From positions 1 through 59,306 of the forward strand of contig NZ_AGBF01000028.1 of assembly GCF_000225525.1 (NCBI RefSeq): a DNA stretch of 59,306 nucleotides. Direction: 5' to 3'. Under the pieces are notes generated by a model. The model was not told the DNA's origin and did not search any database. It was given only the letters and a program-made list of their open reading frames with translations. Positions 19,893 through 28,311 of the stretch are shown here, one piece after another. Position numbers and translations under genes: made by a program. Within the stretch, counting starts at the first letter, position 1. Each line of letters begins with the position of its first letter. This DNA is from Streptomyces zinciresistens K42 (GTDB taxonomy: Bacteria; Actinomycetota; Actinomycetes; Streptomycetales; Streptomycetaceae).

Positions 19893-21164
19893 ATGAGCAA
19901 CGAGGCGCTCGCCCGGCTGGCCGAGGAACGCGTCGACCACCGCTTCAAGGGCCTCCCCCCGGACGCCGACGGGCTGACCGTGGCCGAACTGGCCGCCGAG
20001 CGCCGCAACCTGTTCACCGGCGGCTTCACCACCCCGGTGCTCGCCCTGTCCGCCGAGCGCCTGGCGCACAACCTCGACCTCATGGAGACGTACGCCGCCC
20101 GCCACGGCCTGGCCTTCGCGCCGCACGGCAAGACCTCCATGGCGCCCCAGCTGTTCCAGCGGCAGATCGAGCGCGGCGCCTGGGGCATCACGCTCGCCGT
20201 GCCCCACCAGGTGCGCGTGGCACGGGCGTTCGGCGTCCAGCGCGTCTTCCTCGCCAACGAGCTGGTGGACGCGCCCGCCCTGCGCCGGATCGCCGCGGAG
20301 CTGACCGCCGACCCGTCGTTCCGCTTCGTCTGCTACGTCGACTCCGTGCGCGGCGTGGAGCTGATGGACCGGGCGCTGCGGGACGCCGGGGCCGCCCGCC
20401 CGCTGGACGTGGTGGTCGAGCTGGCGGCCGGCGAGGGCGCGCGCACCGGGGTGCGCACCGGGGAGGAGTGCGCGGCGGTCGCGGACGCGGTGGCGGCCGT
20501 GCCGACGCTGCGGCTGGCGGGGGTCGCCGGCTACGAGGGCGAGGTGCCGCGCGCGGACCCGGAGCGGGTGCGCGCCTGGCTGCGCCGGCTGGTCGCGCTG
20601 GCCGCCGCGTTCGACGAGGCGGGCCGCTTCGCGGGGCTGACGGAGATCGTGGTCAGCGCGGGCGGCAGCGCGTGGTTCGACGCGGTGGCGGACGTCTTCG
20701 CGGAGATCCCCGAACTCTCCCTCCCGGTGCTGAAGTTGCTGCGCTCGGGCGCGTACGTCTCGCACGACGACGGCCACTACCGCAAACTGACGCCCTTCAA
20801 CCGGGTGCCGCGGGAGGGCGCGCTGGAGCCGGCCTTCCGCCTGTGGGCCCAGGTCGTCTCCCGCCCCTCCCCCGAGCAGGCGTTCGCCAACGCGGGCAAG
20901 CGCGACGCCGCCCACGACCTCGATCTGCCCGTGGCGCAGGCGGTGCGCCGCGACGGCGCCGAGCGCCCGGCCGACGGCGTCACGGTGACCGGGCTGTCCG
21001 ACCAGCACGCGTGGCTGGCGACCACCGCCGAGGCGGACCTGGAGGTCGGGGACTGGCTCGGCATGGGGCTGTCGCACCCGTGCACGTCGTTCGACAAGTG
21101 GCAGCTGATCCCGGTCGCCGAGGCGGACGGGACGGTCGTCGACTACATCCGCACGTTCTTCTAG
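19893..21164 (+). CDS. PLP-dependent deaminase/aldolase, DSD/D-threonine aldolase family
   Basis: A 423-residue fold-type III PLP enzyme with an alanine-racemase-like barrel. The PLP lysine is in FAPHGKTSMAPQL. The C-terminal domain has SDQHAWL and LSHPCTSFDKW, matching the His/Cys metal-binding pair of D-serine dehydratase-type enzymes. Relatives deaminate or cleave D-hydroxy-amino acids and D-glucosaminate. The ATG at 19893 follows GGGAGG. It heads an operon with the amidohydrolase. Next to a KDG-type kinase and RidA, glucosaminate ammonia-lyase activity is a reasonable inference; D-serine or D-threonine deaminase is the alternative. Confidence 0.87.
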   Translation: MSNEALARLAEERVDHRFKGLPPDADGLTVAELAAERRNLFTGGFTTPVLALSAERLAHNLDLMETYAARHGLAFAPHGKTSMAPQLFQRQIERGAWGITLAVPHQVRVARAFGVQRVFLANELVDAPALRRIAAELTADPSFRFVCYVDSVRGVELMDRALRDAGAARPLDVVVELAAGEGARTGVRTGEECAAVADAVAAVPTLRLAGVAGYEGEVPRADPERVRAWLRRLVALAAAFDEAGRFAGLTEIVVSAGGSAWFDAVADVFAEIPELSLPVLKLLRSGAYVSHDDGHYRKLTPFNRVPREGALEPAFRLWAQVVSRPSPEQAFANAGKRDAAHDLDLPVAQAVRRDGAERPADGVTVTGLSDQHAWLATTAEADLEVGDWLGMGLSHPCTSFDKWQLIPVAEADGTVVDYIRTFF

Positions 21165-21175
21165 GAGGCGTACCC

Positions 21176-22801
21176 ATGGAGGAGCTGGTCATCCGGGACG
21201 CGGAGGTCGTGGACGGCGGCGGCGGCCCGTCCTACCGCGCCGACGTGGTGGTGGACTGCGGCCGGATCGTGTCGATCGTCCAGGAGGCGGCCGCGGCGGG
21301 CTGCCAACGGCCCGAAGCGCGACGCGAGTTGGACGCCGAGGGCCTGGTCCTCGCGCCGGGCTTCGTCGACATGCACGCCCACAGCGACCTGGCGCTGCTG
21401 CGCGACCCCGACCACTCCGCGAAGGCCGCCCAGGGCGTCACCCTGGAGGTCGTCGGCCAGGACGGGCTGTCGTACGCGCCGGTCGACGACCGCACGCTGG
21501 CGGAGGTGCGCCGCGCGATCACCGGCTGGAACGGCTCCGGCGACGACGTCGACTTCGACTGGCGGACCGTCGGCGAGTACCTGGACCGGCTGGACGCCGG
21601 GTTCGGCGGCGAGGGCATCGCCGTCAACGCCGCCTATCTGATCCCGCAGGGCACGGTCCGCGCGCTCGCGGTGGGCTGGGAGGACCGCGAGGCCACGCCC
21701 GCCGAACTGGACCGGATGCGGCGCCTGGTGGCCGAGGGCATGGAGCAGGGCGCGGTCGGGCTGTCGTCGGGGCTGACGTACACACCGGGCATGTACGCCA
21801 AGGACGCCGAACTGACCGAGCTGTGCCGGGTGGTGGCGTCCTACGGCGGCTACTACTGCCCGCACCACCGCTCCTACGGGGCGGGCGCCCTGGCGGCGTA
21901 CGCGGAGATGGTGGCGCTGACCCGGGAGGCGGGCTGCGCCCTCCATCTCGCCCACGCCACCATGAACTTCGGCGTCAACGAGGGCCGCGCGCCCGAGCTG
22001 CTGGCCCTGCTCGACGAGGCGCTGGCGGCCGGCGCGGACATCAGCCTGGACACCTACCCGTACACCCCCGGCTGCACGACGCTCGTCGCCCTGCTGCCGA
22101 GCTGGGCGGGCGAGGGCGGCCCGGAGGCGGTGCTGGCCCGGCTGGCGGACGACGCCACCGCCGAGCGCATCCGCCACCACATGGAGGTCGTCGGGGCGGA
22201 CGGCTGCCACGGCGTGCCCGTCGAGTGGGACACCGTCGAGATCTCCGGTGTGGGCGACCCGGCCCTCGCGGACCACGTGGGGCGCACGGTGCTGCGCGCG
22301 GCGCGCGAGCGGGGCGAGGAGCCCTGGGTGACCGCCCGCCGGCTGCTCCTGGCGGACCGGCTGGGCACGACGATCCTCCAGCACGTGGGCCACGAGGAGA
22401 ACGTACGGGCGATCATGCGCCACCGCGTCCACACGGGCGGCTCGGACGGCATCCTCCAGGGCACGAAGCCGCACCCGCGCGCGTACGGCACCTTCCCGCA
22501 CTACCTCGGCCGCTACGTACGGGAGTTGGGGGTGCTGTCGCTGGAGGAGTGCGTGGCCCGTCTGACCTCGCGCCCGGCGGCGCGGCTGCGGCTGGCCGAC
22601 CGGGGGCTGGTCCGCGAGGGCTACCGGGCGGACCTGGTGCTGTTCGACCCGCGGACGGTGGCGGCCGGTTCGACCTTCGAGGAGCCCCGGCGGCTGCCGA
22701 CGGGCATCCCGCACGTGCTGATCGACGGCCGGTTCGTCGTCGAGGACGGCCGCAGGACGGACGTGCTGGCGGGGCGGGCGGTCCGCAGGACACCCCGGTG
22801 A
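21176..22801 (+). CDS. D-aminoacylase-type amidohydrolase
   Basis: A 541-residue metal-dependent amidohydrolase of the N-acyl-D-amino-acid deacylase group. Seen: FVDMHAHSDLALLRD (metal His pair), EVVGQDGLSYAP, YCPHHRSYG, CALHLAHATMNFG, and the catalytic Asp region RVHTGGSDGILQG. Classical D-aminoacylases have a metal-binding Cys in Gly-Asn-Cys-Gly where this protein has Gly-Gln-Asp-Gly, so it belongs to a variant subgroup. It starts 11 bases after the deaminase stop with GGAGG between them. It would release the free amine for the upstream enzyme. Confidence 0.87.
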   Translation: MEELVIRDAEVVDGGGGPSYRADVVVDCGRIVSIVQEAAAAGCQRPEARRELDAEGLVLAPGFVDMHAHSDLALLRDPDHSAKAAQGVTLEVVGQDGLSYAPVDDRTLAEVRRAITGWNGSGDDVDFDWRTVGEYLDRLDAGFGGEGIAVNAAYLIPQGTVRALAVGWEDREATPAELDRMRRLVAEGMEQGAVGLSSGLTYTPGMYAKDAELTELCRVVASYGGYYCPHHRSYGAGALAAYAEMVALTREAGCALHLAHATMNFGVNEGRAPELLALLDEALAAGADISLDTYPYTPGCTTLVALLPSWAGEGGPEAVLARLADDATAERIRHHMEVVGADGCHGVPVEWDTVEISGVGDPALADHVGRTVLRAARERGEEPWVTARRLLLADRLGTTILQHVGHEENVRAIMRHRVHTGGSDGILQGTKPHPRAYGTFPHYLGRYVRELGVLSLEECVARLTSRPAARLRLADRGLVREGYRADLVLFDPRTVAAGSTFEEPRRLPTGIPHVLIDGRFVVEDGRRTDVLAGRAVRRTPR

Positions 22802-22844
22802 CGGCGAGGGCCGCGAGTGCCCCGGGACCGCCCGCCGCGCGGCG

Positions 22845-23777
22845 CTACGGCCTGGGCAGCGTGCAGCCGCTCGCGCTCAGGTCGAGCTTGTTGCCGACGC
22901 CGAAGCAGGCGCCGATCCCGTACGTCTGCTGGGCGTAGTTGATGCCCTTGCGGACGGTGATCCGGCCGTTCTGGTCGACCTCGCACGGGTTGTTGAGCGT
23001 GCAGGACTGGCCGTCCTCGTTGCCGGTGTTGTTGACGGCGACGACGCGCTTGGTGGCCTGGTCGACGACCGGGGAGCCGGAGGTGCCGCCGACGGTGTTG
23101 CAGGCGGAGGTGTAGCGGACCGAGTCCTTGAACGTCCAGCCGCCCTCCTTGAGTCGGTAGGCGAACCCGTCCACGTTGCAGCTGTAGAGCCGCTTCCAGT
23201 AACCGGAGGCGACCGTGATCGCGGTGCCGGCGGCCGGGCGGGTCTCCGACATGGTGAGCGCGCTGATCCCGTACGAGCTCCTGATCTGCCCGTAGGTGGT
23301 GGTGAGCTGGTAGATCGACACGTCCGTGTCGGTCATCGCACCGTAGGCGATCTTGCTGGCGCGCAGGGTGCCGACCCGGGTGCCGGCGGCGTTGAGCAGC
23401 CCGAAGGTCCGGCTGGAGGCCCGGTCGACCACGACCTCGCCGGGGGCGGGCATCCCGGTCTCCAGACAGTGGCCGTTGGACATCACGAGCGCCGGGTCGT
23501 TGTCCTCGGAGTCGGCGAAGCGCACGACGGAGCCGGAGCAGTTGCTGAGCGCGACGGTGCCGGCGAGGTCGACGGCCTGCACGGCGGGCCGGCGGGCCTG
23601 GCCGAGGCTCTGCGTGGCGGAGGTGACGGCGTCCCGGACCACGGAGGTGAGCGAGGCGGTGCCGGTGCCCGCGCCCTTCCCGAAGGACGGCACGTCCGCC
23701 GCGACCGCGGGAGCGGCACCGGCCCCGGCGACGGCCAGGGCGAGGGCGAGGAGGGCGGCGCCGAGAGGTTTTCTCAT
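22845..23777 (-). CDS. Secreted trypsin-like serine protease
   Basis: A 310-residue exported S1-family protease. Signal peptide GAALLALALAVAGAGAAPAVA; catalytic His in VMSNGHCLET, Asp in TDTDVSIYQL, and Ser in NTVGGTSGSPVVD. Several Cys residues (NCSGS, GHC, SCNVDG, SACN, SCTLNNPC, GACFG) suggest disulfide bonds. It is transcribed toward the amidohydrolase operon and ends 43 bases from it. An extracellular nutritional or signalling role is inferred. Confidence 0.9.
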   Translation of the reverse strand: MRKPLGAALLALALAVAGAGAAPAVAADVPSFGKGAGTGTASLTSVVRDAVTSATQSLGQARRPAVQAVDLAGTVALSNCSGSVVRFADSEDNDPALVMSNGHCLETGMPAPGEVVVDRASSRTFGLLNAAGTRVGTLRASKIAYGAMTDTDVSIYQLTTTYGQIRSSYGISALTMSETRPAAGTAITVASGYWKRLYSCNVDGFAYRLKEGGWTFKDSVRYTSACNTVGGTSGSPVVDQATKRVVAVNNTGNEDGQSCTLNNPCEVDQNGRITVRKGINYAQQTYGIGACFGVGNKLDLSASGCTLPRP

Positions 23778-24105
23778 GTGGGGGTCCCCTCATACGAGGA
23801 GGGTGACCGAAGATTCTCCGGCCACCCGCATTTTTGTCATGCACATTGTCACCCATGAGGGGAACGGGAACAAGGACTCCCCGACCGGCGGTCCCGGACC
23901 GTAGGGCTTTCCCTATCACGCCCCCCGCCGCGACGGACCACCCCACGCACCACGTTCACAGGACCGGCGCCCACGCTCCGCCCCCGCCCGCCGAGGCGGC
24001 GGCCGGCCACCGCCGTGGGGGTCGGGGACGGTGGTCACGCGGTACGCGCGGAACCGGTAGCGCCCCCGTGCGGCGTCGCGGACCGGTGCGCCGGTGTCCG
24101 CGGTG
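23778..24105. other. Protease promoter region; possible coupled small frame
   Basis: About 330 bases. The 23778-23915 part is the leader of the protease gene, with GGGGACC upstream of its ATG. On the minus strand a GTG at 24113, overlapping the stop of the 129-residue gene, opens a 65-residue frame (VPDTADTGAPVRDAARGRYR) down to 23916. It has G/C-rich third positions in its first half but no recognisable domain. I do not call it a gene. Confidence 0.3.
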
Positions 24106-24495
24106 TCAGGCACCCTCGTCCGCCTCGTCCTCGTCCGCCTCGTCCTCGTCCCGGTCGGGGAGGCGCTGCCCGCGCGAGTCGGCCACCCGGAGCGCGTCCG
24201 CCAGGGCCTCGGTCAACCGGCGGGCCAGCCAGCGGTATTCGCCGACCGTAAGGATCTTCGCGCTGGGGCAAGTGGCGTCTCGGGCGTACTCCAGCAGCTC
24301 CCTGCCCATGCCGATCTGTACCGACTCGATGTTGTCGGCGAGGGTGGCGAGGTAGCCGCGACCGTCGGTGCTGAGGTAGCAGGGCTTCCCCTCCGGGCTG
24401 GTCCACGGCAGTAATCGGGGACCTCCGCCACCCGACGCGGCGTCGTACAGGTCTCTGCGACGCATGCGGTCGGCATCGCTCCTGGGCTGGCTCAC
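24106..24495 (-). CDS. Hypothetical partner of XRE regulator
   Basis: A 129-residue protein of unknown function. The central part (RGYLATLADNIESVQIGMGR, LTVGEYRWLARRLTEALADAL) is well structured, and the tail is an acidic Asp/Glu/Ala repeat. The GTG at 24495 (VSQPRSDADR) was preferred because upstream in-frame sequence runs through the shadow of the neighbouring gene. It follows the XRE-type gene by 127 bases on the same strand. Such XRE plus small-protein pairs are frequent in Streptomyces; function is not inferred. Confidence 0.6.
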   Translation of the reverse strand: MSQPRSDADRMRRRDLYDAASGGGGPRLLPWTSPEGKPCYLSTDGRGYLATLADNIESVQIGMGRELLEYARDATCPSAKILTVGEYRWLARRLTEALADALRVADSRGQRLPDRDEDEADEDEADEGA

Positions 24496-24622
24496 TGGGC
24501 ACCCCCGGCTTGGGTCACTGATCGTGGACACACCGACCGTAGGCACTGACTGATCGTCACCCCAGGCTGCAGCCCTGGCAGTTCGCGACCCTTGGTTCAC
24601 GAACTCCCACGCTGCGTGGCAG

Positions 24623-25870
24623 CTACCCGACAACGCCCAGGTAGTCGGCCATTTCGCGCATCTCCGTCGTGAGGGTGCGCTTGCGCTTGCCCAGGATCTC
24701 CTGCATGGTCTCGGCGGCCCCGTTCTGGTGCCGCAGCCACTCCGGGGCAGCTCCTCTGGCACGGGTCAACTCGTCCATGGCGGCGGACAAGTCGCCGGTC
24801 CGCGTGTAGGCGCGCGCCACGTCGAGGGTGAAGCGATTCCCGTCATTGGTGCTGGGCCTGCCCAAACGCTTCCACGCCTTGGGCGACAGCTCCTCCTGCT
24901 CGCCGGCCCTGCGCACCACCGCGCGGGCGTCGCCGATGACCATGGAGTCTTCGAGTTCCTTGACCGCGACGGTGACCGAACCGAAGACGGACCAGTGCCG
25001 GGAGATGTTGCGATGCGCTGCCCCGACCGCGGTTGCCGCGACCCGGGCGGCCTGACGGTACGCCTTCGCCTCGTCAGGACGGTTGTTCCTCGCGGCTGCG
25101 GCGGCGGCCTCCATCGCCAGGCCGCCCCACACCGCGTACTGGTCCGGCTCGGCCCCGGTGATCTTCGGCTCCACCGCGTCCATGCTCCGGGCTGCGACCT
25201 GTTCCGCCTCGTCCAGCCTTCCCTGTCTCACCAGCAGCCAGCACATGCCGCCGACGCCAGAGCCCGCCGCAAGCATGTCTCCGGCCTGACGGGCGTCCAT
25301 GACGGCGCCGCGCAGGGCGGCGTACGCGATGTCGTACTGCCGTACCTGGGTGAGGTAGGTGCCGGCCAAACGCAGCGCCTCGGCGCGGGTCAGCAGGGCC
25401 TGCCGGTGCTCGTCCCCGCTGTCGTAGTAGGCGACGGCCTGTGCGGCATCACGCAACAGGGCGGGCAGTTGAGCCGCGACGCTCTTGTAGCCGTCGGAGA
25501 AGTACAGCACCCGTGCGTCTTGCAGCGTCCGCCGGAAGGTGCGCAGGTTCGGCTCTTCGCCCACGGCTTCGGCGTCCTGGTCCACGAGTCCGACGGCTGG
25601 GGTGAGGGCGGCGCGGAGCTGGATCAGGTTGACGCGGTTCGGCTCCTCGGTCCGCCCGACGGGCTCCGGGGCATCGGACGCCAACAAGGCTGCCGTGGTC
25701 ACCCGCAGGGCTCGGGCGAGAGCGTGCAGGGTCTCCATGCGGACGGCGCCGCCCTGTTCGACCTTGCGTACGGTGCCCGGTGACACGCCTGCGGCGTGGG
25801 CCATTTCCTCCTGGCTCATCCCCGTGCGACGCCGGTACCGGCGGACTTTGTCGGCCAGCTCCGTAGTCAT
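24623..25870 (-). CDS. XRE family regulator with TPR-like C-terminus
   Basis: A 415-residue cytoplasmic regulator. The N-terminal helix-turn-helix domain (residues about 5-60: RRYRRRTGMSQEEMAHAAG, VSPGTVRKVEQGG) is followed by a long helical, Ala-rich region that looks like tetratricopeptide repeats. The layout resembles Streptomyces XRE proteins that sense a ligand with the TPR half. The ATG at 25870 has a GGAGG-rich upstream sequence. Confidence 0.85.
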   Translation of the reverse strand: MTTELADKVRRYRRRTGMSQEEMAHAAGVSPGTVRKVEQGGAVRMETLHALARALRVTTAALLASDAPEPVGRTEEPNRVNLIQLRAALTPAVGLVDQDAEAVGEEPNLRTFRRTLQDARVLYFSDGYKSVAAQLPALLRDAAQAVAYYDSGDEHRQALLTRAEALRLAGTYLTQVRQYDIAYAALRGAVMDARQAGDMLAAGSGVGGMCWLLVRQGRLDEAEQVAARSMDAVEPKITGAEPDQYAVWGGLAMEAAAAAARNNRPDEAKAYRQAARVAATAVGAAHRNISRHWSVFGSVTVAVKELEDSMVIGDARAVVRRAGEQEELSPKAWKRLGRPSTNDGNRFTLDVARAYTRTGDLSAAMDELTRARGAAPEWLRHQNGAAETMQEILGKRKRTLTTEMREMADYLGVVG

Positions 25871-26344
25871 CAACTCACCACCTCCCACCCCACGGTACGC
25901 CCGGACGACACATCACCCGAGGCGATCCGGCGGACGCCCTCCCGCAGGGGTACCCCAACACGTGACGGGCCGGGCTCCGGCAGAATCACGGCCGGGGCGG
26001 GGAGGGGGCCCTCGTCGGTCGGGCAGCTTCGCCGGACCAGGGTTCCCCGGGGTCGGAAAGGCTCACCTCGTGACGCGTGGACGGCCAGGCTCGGGCCATT
26101 CGGCGGACCACCGACATCCCCGTCCGTCACGTGAAGGCAAACAAACCCCACAAGGTTTCCGATGCGCCTGGGCCCACCGTCAAGCAACGGCCGGGACCAG
26201 AACGTCAAACATCACGTGGGACAGGACAGGACAGACGCTAGGCCAACGCTGGGCCGCAATTTTCATTGTACCGAATCTCGTACACTTGTGGTACTGTTTT
26301 AAGTACCCCTCGTGGAGGTTTGGCGACATGTGCAGGAGGACCCC
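25871..26344. other. Intergenic region upstream of the yefM-yoeB pair
   Basis: About 470 bases with no convincing gene; the frames present have atypical codon use. Base composition drops near 26255-26310, where the toxin-antitoxin promoter and operator lie. Confidence 0.5.
26268..26306 (+). promoter_or_regulatory. YefM operator candidate with four phased GTAC cores
   Basis: GTAC occurs at 26268, 26280, 26291 and 26303, spaced 12, 11 and 12 bases, about one helical turn each. The first lies in TTGTAC and the second in GTACAC, close to the TGTACA core of E. coli yefM operators. The array ends 38 bases before the antitoxin ATG, as expected for autoregulation by antitoxin and toxin-antitoxin complex. 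Confidence 0.65.
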
Positions 26345-26602
26345 ATGACCATCAACGCAAGCGAAGCGCGGAAGGACTTCTTCGGTCTGATTCGGCGCGT
26401 CACCGAGGACCACGCGCCGGAACGCGTCACGTCGAAGGCGGGCACCGTCGTGATCATGTCCGAGGAGGACTACAACGCCTGGGAGGAGACGATGTACCTG
26501 ATGCGCTCCCCCCGCAACGCCGCCCGCCTCATGCGCTCCATCGAGCAGATGGATGCCGGACGCGGCACCGTACGGGACCTGATCGATACGGAGGACGCGT
26601 GA
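26345..26602 (+). CDS. yefM: YefM/Phd family antitoxin
   Basis: An 85-residue antitoxin. The Phd/YefM N-terminus is clear (TINASEARKDFFGLIRRVTE, VVIMSEEDYNAWEETMYLM). The C-terminal tail (SIEQMDAGRGTVRDLIDTED) is the part that wraps the toxin in the family. It would repress its own promoter and neutralise YoeB. The ATG at 26345 follows AGGAGG. Its stop overlaps the toxin start (GTGA). Confidence 0.93.
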   Translation: MTINASEARKDFFGLIRRVTEDHAPERVTSKAGTVVIMSEEDYNAWEETMYLMRSPRNAARLMRSIEQMDAGRGTVRDLIDTEDA

Positions 26603-26856
26603 AGACGTCGTTCTCGGACGACGGATGGGAGGACTACACCCACTGGGCCGACACCGACCGCAAGACGCTCCGCAGGGTCAATGACCTCATCAAGGAGATC
26701 AAACGGACCCCTTACGAAGGCAGGGGCAAGCCCGAGCCGCTCAAAGGGAACCTGTCGGGCTGGTGGTCCCGCCGCATCACACAGGAACACCGGCTGGTCT
26801 ACCGCGTCACCGACTCCGACGGACTGGAGATCATCCAGGCCCGCGACCGCTACTGA
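26599..26856 (+). CDS. yoeB: YoeB/Txe family mRNA-interferase toxin
   Basis: An 85-residue RelE-fold endoribonuclease that cuts mRNA on the ribosome. Typical YoeB features are present: FSDDGWEDYTHWADTDRK, RRVNDLIKEIKRTPYEG, GKPEPLKGNLSGWWSRRI, and the catalytic C-terminus EHRLVYRV...IIQARDRY with conserved Glu, Arg, His and final Tyr. The GTG start overlaps the antitoxin stop by 4 bases. The integrase relic begins within about 10 bases of the stop, with no visible terminator between. Confidence 0.93.
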   Translation: MKTSFSDDGWEDYTHWADTDRKTLRRVNDLIKEIKRTPYEGRGKPEPLKGNLSGWWSRRITQEHRLVYRVTDSDGLEIIQARDRY

Positions 26857-26864
26857 CCTGCCAG

Positions 26865-27805
26865 GACAGGAAGAAGCTCAGCAAGCACACCGCCAAAGTT
26901 GTCCGCACCTGGCTCAACCAACTCCGCACCACCTGCCAGTGCTGCAGGCGCGGGATCGACGCCCGGCGCGACCAGCCCCGCTGCTGCACCGCCGGCCAGT
27001 ACTGCCACAAGCTGCTGTCCCCTCTGACGCTCACCTACATCCACCTCTTTACTCTCCGCCTTGGAGCACGCCGTCCAGGAGGAAGAGATCCCGCGCAACG
27101 TCGCCCGCAACGTCTGCACCGGCACCCCACGGCCCCGCCGCTTCGAGCCCCTCACCGCCGACGAAGCCCGCCAACTCCTCACCACCGCCCAAGGCCACCG
27201 GCTGCACGCGCTGTTCGAACTCGCCCTCCACACCGGACTCCGCAAGGGCGAACTCCTCGGCCTGCGCTGGGAAGACCTCGACTTGGCCGGTGGAACCGCC
27301 AGCATCCGCCGCACCCTCCAGCGCACCAACACCGCCGGCCTGACCGCCCTCCCGACCAAGCCCCAGAGCTCCGAACGACGCATCGCGTTGCCGACGCCGT
27401 GCCTGCGCTCCCTGGAACAGCACCGCACCTGGCAGCGTCGCGAGCGCGATGCGGCAGGGACAGCCTGGCAGGACAGCGGCTACGTGTTCACACGGCGCTC
27501 CGATCGAAGGAGCGACCCTCACCCGCCACTTCACCGCTCTGCTTGACCGGGCCGGACTCCGCCGCATCCGGTTCCACGACCTCCGCCACTCGACCGCGAC
27601 CCTCCTCCTGGAACAGGGCGTCGAACTCGTCGTGATCAAGGAACTCCTCGGCCACGCTCACATCGGCGTCTACGCCCACGTCCGACTCCGCCTCCAGCGC
27701 GACGCCATCAACACCCTCAGCACCGCACTCGGCAGCCCGGAGACCGCCGAGACGGCAAGCGGCGACGGCGACGAACCGCCACCCTGCGCAGCCCCCATCC
27801 GCTGA
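26865..27805 (+). pseudogene. Decayed tyrosine recombinase (integrase)
   Basis: Pieces of one phage/ICE-type integrase in three frames. First piece: KKLSKHTAKVVRTWLNQL with Cys pairs, up to LTLTYIH. Then, after a shift near 27045, the stretch LEHAVQEEEIPRNVARNV with the catalytic Arg in HTGLRKGELLGLRWEDL. Then, after a shift near 27490, RIRFHDLRHSTATLLLEQG and KELLGHAHIGVYAHV. Residues around the expected tyrosine region appear deleted (GVYAHV instead of a longer GV-x-VYAHV). The N-terminal arm-binding part is missing. The gene is dead but marks a former integration event. Confidence 0.9.
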
Positions 27806-27838
27806 CGTTGCCGTCAACTACTGCCGTCAGACCGCGCA

Positions 27839-27871
27839 GAAGCCCCGTCAGGACACACCTGACGGGGCTTC
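27839..27871. terminator. 14-bp perfect hairpin terminator
   Basis: Arms 27839-27852 and 27858-27871 are exactly complementary over 14 bp, with loop ACACA. It sits 34 bases after the integrase relic and 27 bases past the immunity candidate's stop on the opposite strand, so it can serve both converging units. Confidence 0.85.
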
Positions 27872-27897
27872 GCTTTACTTGCGCGAACCTTCACCGG

Positions 27898-28311
27898 CTA
27901 TTCGAATAGCTCCGTCTCAAGGCGATATTCGCGCCTCAAGCCCTCCACCAGGCGCCTACGCGCAAATTGCACCACGCCGCGCGCCCACCAGGATTCCTCA
28001 GGAATCCTTGGAAACGCATCCGGAATTAGGAGTTCACGGAATCTTGAGTCTACCGCTTCCACTTCTGCGCGAAGTGGCGCAAGCTCGGGAAAGCTTTGCA
28101 GTTCCGCAGATTCCATGGCCCTCGCCAGAGAATCCCTCGATGTCAGATCATTGAAGTAGTCTTCGGCGTCACCCCGATAGCCCTGTTCGCACTCTTCGAC
28201 GAACGTCCTCCAGCGAGACAGGAGCGCCTCCGGTTCGACGTCACGCCACCGACCAGACTCTCTGATAAAGCTAGAGAACGCGTCGCGGAAGTTCTCAGTA
28301 CCGTGAGTCAT
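27898..28311 (-). CDS. Candidate immunity protein for the RHS toxin
   Basis: A 137-residue, acidic and mostly helical protein with no signal peptide or membrane segment (MTHGTENFRDAFSSFIRE...LETELFE). I do not recognise a family. Its ATG overlaps the stop of the RHS-Hint toxin gene (ATGA), the standard position for the cognate immunity gene of a polymorphic toxin. Its base composition is lower in GC than that of the housekeeping genes, typical of immunity genes. The role is inferred from position. Confidence 0.75.
   Translation of the reverse strand: MTHGTENFRDAFSSFIRESGRWRDVEPEALLSRWRTFVEECEQGYRGDAEDYFNDLTSRDSLARAMESAELQSFPELAPLRAEVEAVDSRFRELLIPDAFPRIPEESWWARGVVQFARRRLVEGLRREYRLETELFE

Noticed and set aside
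22621..23946. 441-residue minus-strand frame covering the protease region
   Set aside because: It is an Arg-rich out-of-frame shadow. The true protease frame (22845-23777) has the full catalytic triad and signal peptide.
25870..26208. Minus-strand 112-residue frame upstream of the XRE gene
   Set aside because: Codon use is not Streptomyces-like, it has no motif, and it runs into the regulator's own leader.
27839..27871. Attachment site (att) hairpin beside the integrase relic
   Set aside because: No second copy of the sequence was found in the window. The hairpin is explained as a transcription terminator.
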